A stretch of DNA of 64,000 bases, taken from positions 68,303-132,302 of the forward strand of contig JAPSLP010000004.1 of NCBI GenBank assembly GCA_031180665.1. The letters run 5' to 3'. Made by a program: the position numbers and the translations under genes. The DNA is from Cupriavidus sp. GTDB lineage: Bacteria; Pseudomonadota; Gammaproteobacteria; Burkholderiales; Burkholderiaceae. Within the stretch, counting starts at the first letter, position 1. Each line of letters begins with the position of its first letter. Below, piece after piece: positions 34,561 to 43,319 of this stretch. The notes under the pieces are model-generated. The model was given only the letters and a program-made list of their open reading frames with translations. It was not told where the DNA came from and searched no databases.

Positions 34561-35787
34561 ATGACAAGCGTGTCCACCACACCTTCCTCGACTCGCGCGG
34601 CGGGGGCCATGCCGTTCGCAGTCTATATCCTCGGACTGACCGTTTTCTGCCTGACCACCTCGGAATTCATGGTGGCCGGCATGATGCCATCGCTCTCCGC
34701 GGCCTTCGGCGTGCCGGTCGAACGCATCGGCTATCTGGTGTCGATCTACGCGGCCGGCATGGTGCTCGGTGGGCCGGTGCTGACCGTGGCGCTCGCACGC
34801 GTACCGCTGCGCCCGGCGTTGCTCGGCTTGCTGGCGACGTATATGGTCGGGCAGATCGGTTGCGCGATGGCCGACGACTATCTGGTGATGGCGATCGGTC
34901 GCGCGGTAACGGGCGTCGCCGCCTCGGCGTGCTTCGGCATCGTGCTGTCGATGTGCGCGGAGATGGTGGCCCCGGAGGTCCGAGGTCGTGCCGCGGCGAT
35001 CGTGATCGGCGGCCTGATGATCGCCACCGTCGCCGGTTTGCCGCTGGCGACGCTGGTCGACCTGCATCTGGGCTGGCGCGCCAGCTTCTGGCTGCTGGTC
35101 GTGCTGACTGGCCTGTGCGTGCTGGCGGTGCGGTGGAAGATTCCGGCGACGCTGGTTACCAGCACCAACGGCATGCGCAGCGAGTTGGCCTCGCTGGCCA
35201 ACCGCGAACTATGGGCAGCCTATACGACCAGCGCGCTGATCATCGGCGCGACGTTCGCCGGCTTCAGCTATTTCGCGCTCGTATTGACCAAGGTATCGGG
35301 CTTCTCGCCGTCTTCGATTCCGGCGCTGCTGGGCCTGTATGGCCTGGCGACGGTGATCGGCAATGCGGTGATCGGCCGCTTCGCCGATCGGCATACGATG
35401 CGCATCCTGTTGTGGGGATTGGCCGTGCTGGCGGGCGCGTTGGCATTGTTCGCCGTCTACGCCGACCAGCCGCTGGTCGCGGTCATCGCGATGCTGCTGG
35501 TCGGGCTGACCGGCGTGTCGTTGAACCCCGCGATGGTGGTGCGCGTGATGCGCGCCGCGCCGCCCGGGCCGCTGGTCAATACGATGCATACCGCAGTGAT
35601 CAATATCGGCCTGATGTCCGGCTCGTGGCTCGGCGGCGTAGGCATCAGCCAGGGCTGGGGGCTGCGGTCGCCGCTGTGGGTCGGCACGGTGCTGGCCGTG
35701 GTTGGCGTACTGGCGGTGCTGCCCTATGCGCTGCGGCGATCGCAGGCCCTAAGTGAAGGCTTTGGAGCGGAGTGCGCGAAGGGATAG
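34561..35787 (+). CDS. Major facilitator superfamily exporter (AraJ/Cmx type)
   Basis: A 408-residue protein with twelve hydrophobic segments and the motif-D-like start FCLTTSEFMVAGMMPSLSAAFGVPVERIGYLVSIYAAGMVLGGP common to the AraJ/YdhP/Cmx drug-proton antiporters. HLGWRASFWLLVVL and GRFADRHTMRILLWG are later landmarks. Substrates cannot be told from sequence; efflux of a drug-like or sugar-like compound is the family norm. The ATG at 34561 has no ribosome-binding site; an in-frame ATG at 34609 has GGGGG before it and would remove 16 non-membrane residues. TATATAAATA directly precedes the first ATG, so a leaderless transcript is possible. Confidence 0.88.
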   Translation: MTSVSTTPSSTRAAGAMPFAVYILGLTVFCLTTSEFMVAGMMPSLSAAFGVPVERIGYLVSIYAAGMVLGGPVLTVALARVPLRPALLGLLATYMVGQIGCAMADDYLVMAIGRAVTGVAASACFGIVLSMCAEMVAPEVRGRAAAIVIGGLMIATVAGLPLATLVDLHLGWRASFWLLVVLTGLCVLAVRWKIPATLVTSTNGMRSELASLANRELWAAYTTSALIIGATFAGFSYFALVLTKVSGFSPSSIPALLGLYGLATVIGNAVIGRFADRHTMRILLWGLAVLAGALALFAVYADQPLVAVIAMLLVGLTGVSLNPAMVVRVMRAAPPGPLVNTMHTAVINIGLMSGSWLGGVGISQGWGLRSPLWVGTVLAVVGVLAVLPYALRRSQALSEGFGAECAKG

Positions 35788-35815
35788 GCCGGCTCGATCC
35801 CTAAGCTAATCCCGC

Positions 35816-36322
35816 TCAATCGCACGAAAAGGCGGCGCCCCCGCCCGGCCGGATATAACGCGGCGTGGGGAGCCCCATCGCTTTCGCCGCATTGAGGATG
35901 CCGTCCTCGATCGCGCCCGCGTCACGTACGCCCTGGTGTTCGCCGTCCTTGAAAATCACGTTGGCGCCGTAGACCACCATGAACCCTTCTGCTGCCTCCT
36001 TGGCATCGGCCGGAACGGAGAAGGTATGGACGGAGCCGCCGGGCTCATACAGGTAGCTGCCGGCGGTCTGGCGATCGTCGGGGTATTCGACGTAGTTCCA
36101 CTCTCCCTTCGTCGTGAAGAAGTGGACGGTGCCCGTGTGGAAGTGCGGCGGCAGCGTGGTGCCCGGCTCGAATTTACCGTACAGCACCCAGACGCCATTC
36201 TCGCGATCCAGGAACAGCGGAATGATGGTCGATCCTGATTCAGACCCCGGGAATTCAACCGCTTCATGGATGTTCACCGTCAGCAGACGGTCTTGTTGCG
36301 TGACGACCTTGGGCAAGGCCAT
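35816..36322 (-). CDS. Cupin protein of the 2,4'-dihydroxyacetophenone dioxygenase family
   Basis: A 168-residue single-domain cupin with AAGGAG nine bases before the ATG. The metal site of motif 1 is seen in LPPHFHTGTVHFFTTKGEW (His, His and Glu candidates), and motif 2 in YEPGGSVHTFSVPAD (His). The region WVLYGKFEPGTTLPPHFHTG matches the DAD-type cupins, which cleave the C-C bond of a hydroxyacetophenone with Fe(II) and oxygen. The substrate here is not certain. It is the last gene of a minus-strand set (Bug receptor, SnoaL-like, cupin) under probable LacI control. Confidence 0.8.
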   Translation of the reverse strand: MALPKVVTQQDRLLTVNIHEAVEFPGSESGSTIIPLFLDRENGVWVLYGKFEPGTTLPPHFHTGTVHFFTTKGEWNYVEYPDDRQTAGSYLYEPGGSVHTFSVPADAKEAAEGFMVVYGANVIFKDGEHQGVRDAGAIEDGILNAAKAMGLPTPRYIRPGGGAAFSCD

Positions 36323-36404
36323 GATTCAACTCTCCTTTGCCGGTAGCGGCATGGCTGGGACCAACGGCCCAGCCTGATATGGGAATGGCTGGGGCGGTAG
36401 CGCT

Positions 36405-36839
36405 TTACAGCAGGCCCAGCGCGCGCAGCTTGGCATCCGGCGCGGAGTACGGACGCTCGCAGATGATCTTGTCCGAGCCCGGCGCGAACTCGAACGTGGC
36501 GGCAATCCGGATACGAAAAGTGCGGCCCGTGGGCGCATAGGTCGTTCCGTTGGCCTTCAACGGGCCAAGGTGTGTGCCCTGCAGCCAGAACTCCACCAGC
36601 ACGGTATCGCCATCGGCCGCAATGGCGATGATTTCGTTCTTCAGATCGGGAAACGGCACTCGCGACGAATCGAAATAACCCCTCACCTGGGCTTCGCCAT
36701 CGAATACCGTTCCACTGCCGTGCATCTCGTATCGGGGATGCGCGAAGGTATCGATCACCGCGTCCCAATCGTGGACGCATTCCAGCGCCATGTGGTCGCG
36801 TACGGTCTGGATGCGGGCTTCATTCAGTGTGGAAGGCAT
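36405..36839 (-). CDS. SnoaL-like / NTF2-fold protein
   Basis: A 144-residue product from the ATG at 36839; a Shine-Dalgarno site is not evident, so translation may be coupled to the receptor gene 57 bases upstream. The chain follows the SnoaL/ester-cyclase layout: helix with ECVHDWDAVIDTFAHPRYEMHGSGTVFDGEAQVRGYF, then VPFPDLKNEIIAIAADGDTVLVEFWLQGTHLGPL, then FRIRIAATFEFAPGSDKIICERPY. Members bind or isomerise small hydrophobic ligands. Placement between a Bug receptor and a cupin dioxygenase suggests a step in the same catabolic route. Confidence 0.8.
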   Translation of the reverse strand: MPSTLNEARIQTVRDHMALECVHDWDAVIDTFAHPRYEMHGSGTVFDGEAQVRGYFDSSRVPFPDLKNEIIAIAADGDTVLVEFWLQGTHLGPLKANGTTYAPTGRTFRIRIAATFEFAPGSDKIICERPYSAPDAKLRALGLL

Positions 36840-36896
36840 AAACAATTCTTGTGGTGTCGTCGTGAAAGAGGGGGAGAGCACGTGCGCCGCGATGCG

Positions 36897-37859
36897 TCAG
36901 TCCAGCGCCATATGCGCCTGTTTGGCGATCGATTTCCACATCGGGATATCGCGCGCATTGATCGCTTGCTGCTCGGCGCCTGAAACGTATTTGGCGGTAA
37001 TGCCAAGCGACAGCAGCTTGCTGACGACTTCGGGTTCCTTCAGCGTCTTCTCGAGTACGGCCGACAGCTTGTCGACGATCGGCTTCGGGGTCTTGGCCGG
37101 GACATACATCGCCCATGTCAATTCGCGGTCGAAGTCGACGCCTTGCTCCTGATAGCTGGCCACGTTCGGCAGGCTCGGCGAACGCTTGGTGCAGACGGCC
37201 AGCGCCTTGACCTTGCCCTCCTTGACGAAGGGCGTAGCGGTGACCATGTCGACGAACGCCACGGAGATATGGTTGCCCAGCAGATCGGTGATGATCTGCG
37301 CGGTGCCTTTGTAGGGCACGTGCTGCAGCGGGATGCCGGCCTTCTGGCTCAGGATCTCGCCGCAGAAATGTCCCGTCGATCCCGAGCCCCAGCTGGCGTA
37401 TTGCACCGGCGCCTGCTGCTTGCGGGCGAGAGCCGTCAGCTCTTTCAGGTTGTTTGCGGGGTACGAGTTCGACGCGACCATCACGATGGACGAATTGCCG
37501 ATGGTCCCCAGGCTCTGAAAGTCGCGCACGGGGTCGTAAGGCAGCTTCGCGTAGGTCGCGGCCGCCAGCGGATGCGTCGACATGCCGCCGATCATGATCG
37601 TGTAGCCGTCGGGCGTCGCCGTGGCAACGGACTGGGTCCCGATCGTGCCGGCAGCACCGGGCTTGTTCTCCACCACCACCGGCTGCTTCAGCTGGGCGGA
37701 AAAGCGTTCGGCGAGAAAGCGGCCCAGCGTATCGCCGCCGCCGCCAGCGGAGAAGGGCAGCAGCATGCGGATGGGGCGCTCGGGATAGGCTGAGGGGTCC
37801 GCCGCCTGGGCGGCCGTAGCCGCAAGGGCCAGCAGCGCGGTGGTGAAGAGTGTCTTCAT
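36897..37859 (-). CDS. Bug-family tripartite tricarboxylate transporter substrate-binding protein
   Basis: A 320-residue periplasmic receptor; the ATG at 37859 has GGAGACAGAC before it. The signal peptide ends near residue 20 (AATAAQAADP). Landmarks: PERPIRMLLPFSAGGGGDTLGRFLAERF, LKQPVVVENKPGAAGTIGTQSVATATPDGYTIMIGG, YASWGSGSTGHFCGEIL and PSLPNVASYQEQGVDF. It is the first gene of the minus-strand arm of the LacI-controlled cluster and probably captures the substrate of that pathway. A perfect palindromic operator lies 64 bases upstream of its start. Confidence 0.9.
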   Translation of the reverse strand: MKTLFTTALLALAATAAQAADPSAYPERPIRMLLPFSAGGGGDTLGRFLAERFSAQLKQPVVVENKPGAAGTIGTQSVATATPDGYTIMIGGMSTHPLAAATYAKLPYDPVRDFQSLGTIGNSSIVMVASNSYPANNLKELTALARKQQAPVQYASWGSGSTGHFCGEILSQKAGIPLQHVPYKGTAQIITDLLGNHISVAFVDMVTATPFVKEGKVKALAVCTKRSPSLPNVASYQEQGVDFDRELTWAMYVPAKTPKPIVDKLSAVLEKTLKEPEVVSKLLSLGITAKYVSGAEQQAINARDIPMWKSIAKQAHMALD

Positions 37860-37922
37860 GTCTGTCTCCATGGGGTTCGCCCGTTCTGGGATGCGGGGTG
37901 TCGGCTCAGGTTTCCAGATCTC

Positions 37923-37936
37923 TGGAAACGTTTCCA
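37923..37936. promoter_or_regulatory. LacI-family operator 1
   Basis: TGGAAACGTTTCCA, a perfect 14-bp palindrome with the central CG typical of LacI/GalR operators. A second, overlapping symmetric element (TTTCCAG ... CTGGAAA, 37911-37928) shares its left half. It lies 64 bases before the Bug receptor gene on the minus strand. Confidence 0.85.
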
Positions 37937-38022
37937 TACCAGTGTGGTGGAGGGGTCTGCGAGCAGCAATCATGGTTAACGCTATGCTGCAAGATGTAGC
38001 GCTGTCGGCTACCGTACCGAGA

Positions 38023-38036
38023 TGGAAACGTTTCCA
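38023..38036. promoter_or_regulatory. LacI-family operator 2
   Basis: An identical TGGAAACGTTTCCA palindrome exactly 100 bp from the first, 23 bases before the ATG of the VOC gene. A TTTCCA-AAT-TGGAAA element (38031-38045) overlaps it. The two sites flank the divergent promoters and could be bridged by a tetrameric LacI-family protein, most likely the one encoded at 39472-40545. Confidence 0.85.
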
Positions 38037-38059
38037 AATTGGAAAGACATGGAGCCGAA

Positions 38060-38524
38060 ATGAGCTTGCTGTTCGGAGGCGTATGCCAAATCGGCTACGT
38101 CGTACGCGATATCGAGAAGGCGATGCGGCATTGGAGCAGGGTGCTCGGTGTCGGGCCGTGGTTCTACAAGCAGGAAGTCGGTGCCACCGAATTCCGCTAC
38201 TACGGGGAGGCCTCGGACTTGCCGGATCTCTCCATCGCGCTGGCCAATTCGGGCGGCGTGCAAATCGAGCTGATCCAGCAGCGCAATGACGCGCCGTCGC
38301 TGTATGTCGATTCGCTCAGGAGATTCGGCGAAGGCATGCAGCACATCGCGTACTGGACGGACGACCGGTTCGACGAGTTCGCCGAGCGAATGCGCGCCAG
38401 CGGCTATGTCGAGGGCCACGGCGGCCGCATGGGCATGCGCGGCCGATTTGCCTATTACGTGCATGCGGACTTGCCGGGCAATATCGTCGAGATCTCGGAA
38501 ATGTCCGGCGGCAAGGGCGAATAA
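38060..38524 (+). CDS. VOC-family protein
   Basis: A 154-residue protein with GGAG before the ATG at 38060. The fold is the vicinal-oxygen-chelate type: CQIGYVVRDIEKAMRHWSRVLGVGPWF, FRYYGEASDLPDLSIALANSGGVQIELIQQ, GEGMQHIAYWTDD and ADLPGNIVEISEM. The layout resembles methylmalonyl-CoA epimerase/glyoxalase-like members; metal ligands would be drawn from Gln/His (CQIG, MQHIA) and Glu (VEIS). First gene of the plus-strand arm of the LacI-controlled cluster. Confidence 0.85.
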   Translation: MSLLFGGVCQIGYVVRDIEKAMRHWSRVLGVGPWFYKQEVGATEFRYYGEASDLPDLSIALANSGGVQIELIQQRNDAPSLYVDSLRRFGEGMQHIAYWTDDRFDEFAERMRASGYVEGHGGRMGMRGRFAYYVHADLPGNIVEISEMSGGKGE

Positions 38525-38595
38525 TTTGCGACGATTGCCGATGCCGCGAAGCACTGGGACGGCAGCGATCCGATCCGACGCATTGGAGCGCCGCA

Positions 38596-39372
38596 ATGAC
38601 CGCCACCGAGGGCAGCGATTCGGGGCGCCGAGTCGCGGTCGTGACGGGCGCCGCGCGCGGCATCGGGCTTGCGATCAGCAGTCGGCTCGGCGCGGACGGC
38701 TACGCGGTCGCCCTGTGGGACCGCGACCGGGCACTGCTCGATGAGGCCGTTCACGCCTTGCACGGCGATGGCGCGCACGTATCGGGCGTCGTGGTGGACA
38801 TTACGGATCGCGGACAAATAGATCGCGCATTCGGGCAAACCGTCGAAACGCTGGGTACGCCCACGGCGCTGGTCAACAATGCCGCCATCCTCGGTCGCAG
38901 GGGTCCTACGGTCGATGCGTCGGTCGACGAATGGAAGCTGGTGTTCGACGTCAACGTCTTCGGCGCGTTGCAATGCGCTCAGGCAGTCGTGCCCGCGATG
39001 GTGAACAATGGTTGGGGCCGCGTGGTGAATGTGGCATCGGTCGCCGGCAAGGAAGGCAACCCGTTTGCCGGTGCCTATGCGGCATCGAAAGCCGCCTTGA
39101 TCTCGATGACGAAGAGCCTCGGCAAGGAACTCGCCGAAACGGGCGTCCTCGTCAATTGCATCACGCCCAGCGCGGCGGATACCGATATCTTTGGCGCTCA
39201 CGACGAGAGCCAGCGGGCGCAACTGCAGGCGCGGCTGCTCGAACGTGTGCCAATGAAGCGTTTTGTGCGAGTCGAAGAAGTGGCGGAGATGGCCGCATGG
39301 CTGTGTTCCGAGCGTTGCAGCTTCAGCACGGGAGCGGTGTTCGACATCAGCGGCGGGCGTGCGATGTACTGA
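38596..39372 (+). CDS. Short-chain dehydrogenase/reductase
   Basis: A 258-residue SDR with GGAG eight bases before the ATG. Cofactor motif TGAARGIG (residues about 17-24), then NNAAIL, the catalytic Ser in VVNVASVAGKEG, and YAASK (Tyr and Lys), complete the classical set. DRDRA after the second strand suggests NAD rather than NADP. The end GAVFDISGGRAMY is typical. It probably oxidises an alcohol intermediate of the catabolic route encoded by the cluster. Confidence 0.92.
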   Translation: MTATEGSDSGRRVAVVTGAARGIGLAISSRLGADGYAVALWDRDRALLDEAVHALHGDGAHVSGVVVDITDRGQIDRAFGQTVETLGTPTALVNNAAILGRRGPTVDASVDEWKLVFDVNVFGALQCAQAVVPAMVNNGWGRVVNVASVAGKEGNPFAGAYAASKAALISMTKSLGKELAETGVLVNCITPSAADTDIFGAHDESQRAQLQARLLERVPMKRFVRVEEVAEMAAWLCSERCSFSTGAVFDISGGRAMY

Positions 39373-39471
39373 GGCAAACGGCACGGCATGGCCCTGCCTT
39401 TCGACGATAATAGCGAGCCATTAAGCCCGCGGCGATTGCCGCAGGCCCTAGACATTTCCGCCGGATCATCG

Positions 39472-40545
39472 ATGACCAGCCGAACGCGCACCCCCAGCTC
39501 CGATACGCCTGCCCGCGTCACCATCCGTGACGTGGCGCGGGCCGCCGGCGTCTCGGTGGGGACGGCATCGCGTGCACTGAACCGCAGCGGCCCGGTGAGC
39601 GAGGCCGCGCTGCAGGCCGTCGAGCGCGCCGCGAAAGCCTTGGCCTATGCGCCCGATCCGATCGCGCAAAGCATGCGCACCGGTACCTCCGGCGTCGTGG
39701 GCCTGCTGGTTTCCGATCTGGCCAATCCGCTATACGCCCGCATCATCACGGCAGTCGAGACGCGGCTGCAGCGCGAAGGTTATGCCATGGTGGTCGGCAA
39801 CACGCATAACAACAAGGCGCAGGAAGAGCTGATGGTGGATCTGTTCCGACGACGCCGCGTCGACGGGCTGATTCTCGGGCCGTGCGAAACCGAGCGCCCC
39901 GACTATCTCGCCCAAATCTCCCGCGATCTCGCCGTTGTCGCCATGGACCGCGATTTCGGCGCGCACGGTGTCGGCGTTCATGTCGAACACGCCCGTGGTT
40001 CATACGAAGCGACACGATACCTGCTCGACCTGGGGCACACCCGCATCGCCCTGATGACCTCCGACGGCGCACTGCGCCCCGGTCGCGAGCGCATCAACGG
40101 CTATCGCCAGGCGATGGAAGAGCGCGGTCTGACCGTGGACGACACGCTCGTGCGCTCCAGACGCTCGGCCATGGATCTGTCATTCAGCGATGCATTGGCG
40201 CTGCTATCGGCCAAGGATCGCCCCACGGCCTTCATTTGCCTGGGCACGCGGATTCTTTCCGGTGTTCTGCAAGCCATGAAGCAGACTGGGCACCGCATGC
40301 CGCAAGATGTCAGCTTGATCTGCGTCGGCGACAGCGATCTCGCGCAGCTCTACTCCCCGGCGATCACGGCAATCAATTGGGATCTGGAGGCGGTGGGGAC
40401 GGCGGCTGCGGAGATGCTGCTGCGGTCTATTGGCGTGCGATCGGGAAGAAGCGAGGGGAAGGCGGTAGAAGGCGAGGAGATTCGGCTGACGACGCATGTT
40501 GTCATGCGGGAATCCTGCGCGCCGCCTGGCGCCGGGAAGGCGTAG
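39472..40545 (+). CDS. LacI-family transcriptional regulator
   Basis: A 357-residue regulator from the ATG at 39472; an in-frame ATG at 39388 would add 28 residues. The helix-turn-helix and hinge are VTIRDVARAAGVSVGTASRALNRSGPVSEAALQAVERAAKALAYAPDPIAQSMRTG. The ligand domain follows (GVVGLLVSDLANPLYARIITAVETRLQREGY ... VAMDRDFG ... RYLLDLGHTRIALM). It is the last gene of the plus arm and most likely binds the two TGGAAACGTTTCCA sites, repressing both arms until an inducer binds. The two identical operators make this an unusually well-supported regulon prediction. Confidence 0.9.
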   Translation: MTSRTRTPSSDTPARVTIRDVARAAGVSVGTASRALNRSGPVSEAALQAVERAAKALAYAPDPIAQSMRTGTSGVVGLLVSDLANPLYARIITAVETRLQREGYAMVVGNTHNNKAQEELMVDLFRRRRVDGLILGPCETERPDYLAQISRDLAVVAMDRDFGAHGVGVHVEHARGSYEATRYLLDLGHTRIALMTSDGALRPGRERINGYRQAMEERGLTVDDTLVRSRRSAMDLSFSDALALLSAKDRPTAFICLGTRILSGVLQAMKQTGHRMPQDVSLICVGDSDLAQLYSPAITAINWDLEAVGTAAAEMLLRSIGVRSGRSEGKAVEGEEIRLTTHVVMRESCAPPGAGKA

Positions 40546-40605
40546 AGCCCTTGCATTCGGGCGGGCATCGCCCGTTGATCCGTGCTTTTCTATGTCTGGT
40601 CCGCG

Positions 40606-41070
40606 TCAGGGGACCCGTTTCGGCGGCGCATGGCGCGCCAGGAACCGATCCAGTTGGCCGGCAAACGCCTTGCTGTCCTGAGCGGAATACGGAGCCGGTC
40701 CGCCCGTATCGATGCCCGAGGCGCGGAGCTGGTCCATCACCTCACGCATCGTCAAGCGCTCCTGGATATTCTCGCGGGTGAACCAGCTTCCTCGTGGATC
40801 GAGCACGTGGGCACCCTTGTCCAGGGCCGCGGACGCGAGGGGGATGTCGGCCGTAATCACGAGGTCCCCGGCGTTGGCCAGCTCGACGATCCGGTCGTCG
40901 GCGGCGTCGAAGCCCGCCGGCACCTGGACCAATTTGATGAAGCGGGAAGGCGGCGTGCGCATGTACTGATTGGCGACCAGCGTGACGCACACTTCCAGGC
41001 GTTGCGCCGCTCGGTACAACATTTCCTTGACGACGACCGGGCAGGCGTCTGCATCAACCAGGACTTGCAT
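40606..41070 (-). CDS. YaiI/YqxD family protein (DUF188, PIN-like)
   Basis: A 154-residue protein starting [23 protein letters not shown], the hallmark of the family: two Asp close to a Cys-Pro. [46 protein letters not shown] and [13 protein letters not shown] follow the usual order and contain the acidic residues of a PIN-like nuclease site. The length is normal. Biochemical function is not established for the family. The ATG at 41070 fits the family start even though its ribosome-binding site is poor. It is convergent with lacI, 60 bases apart. Confidence 0.9.
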   Translation of the reverse strand: MQVLVDADACPVVVKEMLYRAAQRLEVCVTLVANQYMRTPPSRFIKLVQVPAGFDAADDRIVELANAGDLVITADIPLASAALDKGAHVLDPRGSWFTRENIQERLTMREVMDQLRASGIDTGGPAPYSAQDSKAFAGQLDRFLARHAPPKRVP

Positions 41071-41198
41071 CGCGGTATTTCCATTGAGTGGGGCGCCCAT
41101 GATACCGCTTGGGCGGGACATTCCACGGCCACCCGCCACGCCGATGTGGCCGCGATCGCGTCGCATCGGACACGACCCGAAGCGGAAAAAGGCCACGC

Positions 41199-42083
41199 CT
41201 ACGCCAATCGCAGATCCCGCAACATATCGAGTACATGTTGCGTGGAACGCTCGACGTGCCCCGCACGATGCACAATGCCGAGCCGACGCCACAAGGCCGG
41301 GCGCAGCGGACGCATGACAATGCGCTTGTCCGGTAATGGCGCGGTCGCCTCGTGGGGCAACAGCGCCGCGCCGTAACCTGCCGCGACCAGGCTCTTGATC
41401 GCATCGTTGTAGTTCAGCTGAATGCGAGGCGAAGGGTGATATCCCGCAGTGGCGAACCACTCCGCGGTCAGGCGTGAAAGACGCGTGGTCGCGTCATTGA
41501 GAATCAGGGGTTGAGCGGCGAGCCATTCAGGCGTGACGCGCGCCGGGCAGCGCCAATGTGCCGGCACAAAGGCCATCACGGGGTCGCGCCTCCAGGGCTT
41601 GATCACGAGTCCAGCCACCGGTGGCTGTGGCAGTGCGACCAGTCCCACATCCAGCGTCCCATCCGCCAGCCGGGACAAGGTTTCCTGTGAAGTCAGCACG
41701 GCCACCTGAATATCGATAGCGGGGTGGCGCTGGCGCAGACCCTCCAGCGCTTGCGGCAACAGGTGCGCGAGCGCGCCAGTCGACGCAGCGAGCCGCACGC
41801 GTCCTTCCAGCCCTTGCACCTGCCGCTGAATATCGTCCAATGCCTGCTCCGCATCGGCCAGTAGGCGACGCGCGCGCTCCACCAGCACCTCTCCGATCGC
41901 CGACGGCCTGACATGTCCGCGCTTGCGCGACAGCAGTGGAGCCCCAATACGGTCTTCCAGTTCGGCGATATGGAGGCTGACCGTTGGCGGCGCCAGGTGC
42001 AATGCACGCGCCGCATCGGCAAATGAGCCGCGGTCTGCAATCGTGACCAGGGTGCGCAAGCGGTCCAGGCTGATCTCTCGCAT
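41199..42083 (-). CDS. LysR-family regulator divergent from argC
   Basis: A 294-residue regulator: [59 protein letters not shown] is the helix-turn-helix and wing; the effector domain ([57 protein letters not shown]) follows. It is transcribed away from the argC-type gene with about 136 bases between the starts, so control of argC and the racemase-like gene is likely. The effector is unknown. Confidence 0.88.
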   Translation of the reverse strand: MREISLDRLRTLVTIADRGSFADAARALHLAPPTVSLHIAELEDRIGAPLLSRKRGHVRPSAIGEVLVERARRLLADAEQALDDIQRQVQGLEGRVRLAASTGALAHLLPQALEGLRQRHPAIDIQVAVLTSQETLSRLADGTLDVGLVALPQPPVAGLVIKPWRRDPVMAFVPAHWRCPARVTPEWLAAQPLILNDATTRLSRLTAEWFATAGYHPSPRIQLNYNDAIKSLVAAGYGAALLPHEATAPLPDKRIVMRPLRPALWRRLGIVHRAGHVERSTQHVLDMLRDLRLA

Positions 42084-42219
42084 GTCGGCGTCCGGATTCA
42101 GGAAAGATGAATGATCTCGTCATGAAATTCAACTTTCCCTATTGTAGCGGTCCACCGAAGATAGGGGCTCGTTCGTCGTGCTACTTCATGCAACCCTCAT
42201 TCAGCGGAGTATTTCAGGT

Positions 42220-43143
42220 ATGAGCTCTCCCGTTGTGTTCATCGATGGCGACCAAGGCACCACCGGGTTGCTGATCCACGAACGGCTGCGTAACCGCACC
42301 GACATCCGGCTGATGACGCTGCCGGATGCCGAGCGCAAGGATTTGCGGCGCCGCGCAGAAGCCCTGAACGCCTGCGACATCGCCATCCTCTGTTTGCCGG
42401 ACGCCGCCGCGCGCGAGGCGGTAGCCGCCATTGTCAACCCCGCGGTCCGAGTCATCGACGCGAGTTCCGCGCACCGTACTCATCCAGACTGGACTTACGG
42501 ATTCCCCGAAATGGCGCCCGGCCAGGCGGAGCACATTGCAAACGCACGTCGAGTGACCAACCCCGGTTGCTATCCGACCGGTGCGATTGGCCTGCTGCGT
42601 CCGTTGGTGCGGGCTGGGCTGATACCGGGCGATTACCCCATCAGCATTCATGCGGTATCCGGCTACTCAGGGCGCGGCCGCGCCGGCGTCGAGGAATACG
42701 AGGGGCCGGGTGCCGCCAGCGCGCCGTCATTCCAGGTCTATGGGCTGGAACTCACGCACAAGCACACGCCGGAGATCCAGCAGCACGCCCGGCTGCCGCA
42801 GCCGCCCATTTTTGTCCCCGCATACGGAGCGTTCCGCCAGGGCATCGTGCTGACGGTGCCGCTGGCGCTGCGGCTACTGACACCGGGGGTGGATGGCGCG
42901 ACGTTACACGCCTGCCTCGCGCGCCACTATGCCAACGCGGATCACGTACAGGTCTTGCCGCTGCAGGAATCGAGCGCCTTGAAGCATCTGGATCCCCAAG
43001 CGCTGAACGGTACGAACGACATGCGCCTGAGCGTCTTTGCCGGCAAGGAGCACGGGCACGTCCTTCTGTCCGCGGTTTTCGACAATCTCGGAAAGGGCGC
43101 ATCGGGTGCGGCGATTCAGAACCTGGATCTGATGCTGGCGTAG
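42220..43143 (+). CDS. argC: N-acetyl-gamma-glutamyl-phosphate reductase, short type
   Basis: A 307-residue enzyme of the short AGPR class (type 2). The N-terminus [22 protein letters not shown] binds NADP. The catalytic Cys (about residue 117) lies in [16 protein letters not shown], and the [11 protein letters not shown] motif matches the family. It reduces N-acetylglutamyl phosphate to the semialdehyde in arginine synthesis. It is not beside other arg genes but beside a LysR regulator and a racemase-like gene, so a specialised role on a related acyl phosphate is possible. A GTG at 42178 is an upstream alternative start. Confidence 0.92.
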   Translation: MSSPVVFIDGDQGTTGLLIHERLRNRTDIRLMTLPDAERKDLRRRAEALNACDIAILCLPDAAAREAVAAIVNPAVRVIDASSAHRTHPDWTYGFPEMAPGQAEHIANARRVTNPGCYPTGAIGLLRPLVRAGLIPGDYPISIHAVSGYSGRGRAGVEEYEGPGAASAPSFQVYGLELTHKHTPEIQQHARLPQPPIFVPAYGAFRQGIVLTVPLALRLLTPGVDGATLHACLARHYANADHVQVLPLQESSALKHLDPQALNGTNDMRLSVFAGKEHGHVLLSAVFDNLGKGASGAAIQNLDLMLA

Positions 43144-43319
43144 CAATCGCTGCCATTGGGTTGAGACAACGTTCGGCTCGATCCATTTGGCAGCGATGCA
43201 TTCGTTGTGGAGAGGGCGACGAGGATTGTCCAGAAACGGCATCTTGTGATTCAAGGATCGAGCAAGTAGTACCATTTCGCGGCTTGTGCCGAAGTGCGGC
43301 GCCTCAATGGGAGATATGG

